The notes under the pieces: generated by a model
The model's database searches: none
Told to the model about the DNA's origin: nothing
The model's input: only the letters and a program-made list of their open reading frames with translations
Origin: Streptomyces sp. DH37
GTDB taxonomy: Bacteria; Actinomycetota; Actinomycetes; Streptomycetales; Streptomycetaceae
Direction: 5' to 3'
NCBI RefSeq assembly: GCF_029813835.1
Contig: NZ_JARVKV010000039.1
Span: 1 to 58,316, forward strand
DNA: 58,316 nt
Program-made: the position numbers and the translations under genes
Part shown: piece after piece, positions 57,236 through 58,316 of the stretch
Numbering within the stretch: position 1 is the first letter of the stretch
Layout of the letters: each line of letters begins with the position of its first letter

Positions 57236-58048
57236 ATGACCCAGAAGATCGCCGTCCTCGGAGCCGGCAAGATCGGCGAGGCCCTGCTGTCGGGCATGAT
57301 CCGCGCCGGCTGGTCGCCGTCCGACCTCCTGGTCACCACCCGCCGCCCGGAACGCGCCCGGGAACTGCGCACCCGCCACGGCGTCACCGCGGTCACGAAC
57401 GCCGAGGCCGCCAAGACCGCCGACACCCTCATCCTGGCGGTCAAGCCGCAGGACATGGCGGCCCTCCTCGACGAGCTGGCGCCCCACGTCCCCGCCGACC
57501 GCCTGGTCGTCAGCGCCGCGGCCGGCATCCCGACGACCTTCATCGAGGCGCGCCTCGCCGAGAACGCCCCGGTCGTCCGGGTCATGCCCAACACCCCGGT
57601 GCTGGTGGACGAGGGCATGTCCGTCATCTCCGCCGGCACGCACGCCACCGAGGCCCACCTCGTCCGCACCGAGGAGATCTTCCAGCCGGTCGGCAAGACG
57701 CTGCGCGTCCCGGAGTCCCAGCAGGACGCCGCCACGGCGCTCTCCGGCTCGGGCCCGGCGTACTTCTACTACCTGGTGGAAGCCATGACCGACGCGGGCA
57801 TCCTGCTCGGCCTCCCCCGGGACAAGGCGCACGACCTGATCGTCCAGGCCGCCATCGGCGCCTCGGTGATGCTCCGGGACAGCGGCGAGCACCCGGTCAA
57901 GCTCCGCGAGGCGGTCACCTCCCCGGCGGGCACCACGATCAGCGCCATCCGCGAGCTGGAGAGGCACGGCGTCCGCGCCGCACTGATCGCGGCCCTGGAG
58001 GCGGCCCGCGACCGCAGCCGCGAGCTGGCCTCCGGCGGCAACGGCTAG
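57236..58048 (+). CDS. proC: Pyrroline-5-carboxylate reductase
   Basis: Last step of proline synthesis, reducing P5C with NAD(P)H. The 270-residue product has the dinucleotide-binding IAVLGAGKIGEALLSGMI, LAVKPQDM, and the C-terminal P5C-binding motifs ALSGSGPAYFYYLVEAM and REAVTSPAGTTISAI. ATG 57236 matches the family start, with AAGGTGAG about 9 nt upstream; GTG 57224 is an alternative that would add four residues. It is a monocistronic gene by context. Confidence 0.95.
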   Translation: MTQKIAVLGAGKIGEALLSGMIRAGWSPSDLLVTTRRPERARELRTRHGVTAVTNAEAAKTADTLILAVKPQDMAALLDELAPHVPADRLVVSAAAGIPTTFIEARLAENAPVVRVMPNTPVLVDEGMSVISAGTHATEAHLVRTEEIFQPVGKTLRVPESQQDAATALSGSGPAYFYYLVEAMTDAGILLGLPRDKAHDLIVQAAIGASVMLRDSGEHPVKLREAVTSPAGTTISAIRELERHGVRAALIAALEAARDRSRELASGGNG

Positions 58049-58316
58049 GGCTGTTTGATGCACGGCTTCCCGTCGTGTAATGTTCTCCGAGCTGTCACGG
58101 GATCACTTCGATGTCGGGCAGCCCTTCTGTCGCCTCCGGCGACGACCACTCACTCAGTGTGAATCCCTTCCGGGGATGAATTCCGGCGTGCCGTAATTCC
58201 GATCCGGGTGGCTCGATTAGGAGCCGGGAGGGAAATCCGCTACGGTGGTGGAAGCGCCGGAAACGGCGCGGAGGAAAAGGGCAGGACCCCGCCGGCCGGG
58301 GATCGGATACCGAAAA
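58049..58316. other. Region after proC up to the window end
   Basis: No complete gene. The minus strand stays open from the window edge to a TGA at 58095-58097 (74 codons, ending PDIEVIP) but without a start inside the window and with weak codon bias. On the plus strand a -10-like TACGGT is followed by a perfect 6-bp hairpin with a GAAA tetraloop (58254-58269), then GGAGG and a second GC hairpin. This could be the 5' leader of a gene beyond the edge. Confidence 0.35.
58254..58269 (+). promoter_or_regulatory. Hairpin with GAAA tetraloop near the window end
   Basis: GCGCCG and CGGCGC close a GNRA (GAAA) tetraloop, which favours a stable RNA structure in a leader. Its gene is outside the window. 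Confidence 0.4.

Noticed and set aside
58095..58316. Partial minus-strand gene at the window end
   Set aside because: Open to the edge but with weak third-position GC bias and no start or recognised motif; mentioned only as a possibility.

Overview
The window is a very GC-rich stretch of actinobacterial chromosome, almost certainly Streptomyces. The evidence is strong G/C bias at third codon positions, many GTG starts, actinobacterial marker genes (lsr2, the sigE-cseABC envelope-stress operon, a ClpC without a CtsR operon, a stand-alone nuoD, an SCO3374-type gene) and gene order that, from memory, follows the core of the S. coelicolor chromosome. No insertion sequence, prophage, CRISPR array, rRNA or tRNA is visible. 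I support 59 coding regions, including two tandem 30-codon micro-ORFs.

Layout. 0-5.3 kb: pyrophosphatase (minus), D-Ala-D-Ala carboxypeptidase, a zinc protease, tilS and hpt. 5.6-11.5 kb: ftsH, a strong terminator, then the folate genes folE-folP-(NTF2-like)-folB-folK and a DUF3180 membrane protein. 11.7-18.1 kb: an amidase-like protein, a methyltransferase, a TTA-containing membrane protein, a coiled-coil membrane protein and two bacterial PH-domain membrane proteins. 18.2-25.3 kb: nuoD2 coupled to a MidA-type methyltransferase, a two-component system, a threonine-aldolase-like enzyme and an ArsR-type regulator divergent from a small ORF. 25.4-31.1 kb: a cofactor operon (DUF2520 dehydrogenase-like, panC, nadB, two micro-ORFs, nadC, coaX) joined by 1-4 nt overlaps. 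31.2-37.9 kb: small proteins, a BlaI-type regulator, an acetyltransferase, lsr2 overlapping an SCO3374-type gene tail to tail, clpC and a VOC protein. 37.9-43.5 kb (minus): cseC-cseB-cseA-sigE, mutY and a PAP2 phosphatase. 43.6-52.7 kb: an exported protein, disA and radA (minus), a sigma-like/zinc-finger/BACON fusion, a cysteine-rich protein (minus), a Ppx/GppA phosphatase, a sugar isomerase and a TetR regulator. 52.8 kb to the end: ilvD, a small membrane protein, an ABC exporter pair and proC.

Functional themes are cofactor supply (folate, pantothenate/CoA, NAD), protein quality control (FtsH, ClpC), genome integrity (DisA, RadA, MutY), envelope-stress sensing and nucleoid silencing (Lsr2).

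The most interesting observations are: (1) an 89-bp exact tandem duplication between nadB and nadC in which each copy is a complete GTG...TGA micro-ORF coupled to the next by a GTGA overlap; (2) nuoD2-midA, where the arginine that the MidA relative NDUFAF7 methylates in mitochondrial complex I is present but the quinone-site tyrosine is replaced by tryptophan; (3) a TTA (bldA-dependent) codon in an unrecognised membrane protein; (4) a perfect hairpin between the ftsH Shine-Dalgarno sequence and its start codon; (5) about 20 genes with a -10-like hexamer 6-8 nt before the start codon, suggesting leaderless mRNAs; and (6) several operator-like palindromes at divergent or leaderless promoters.
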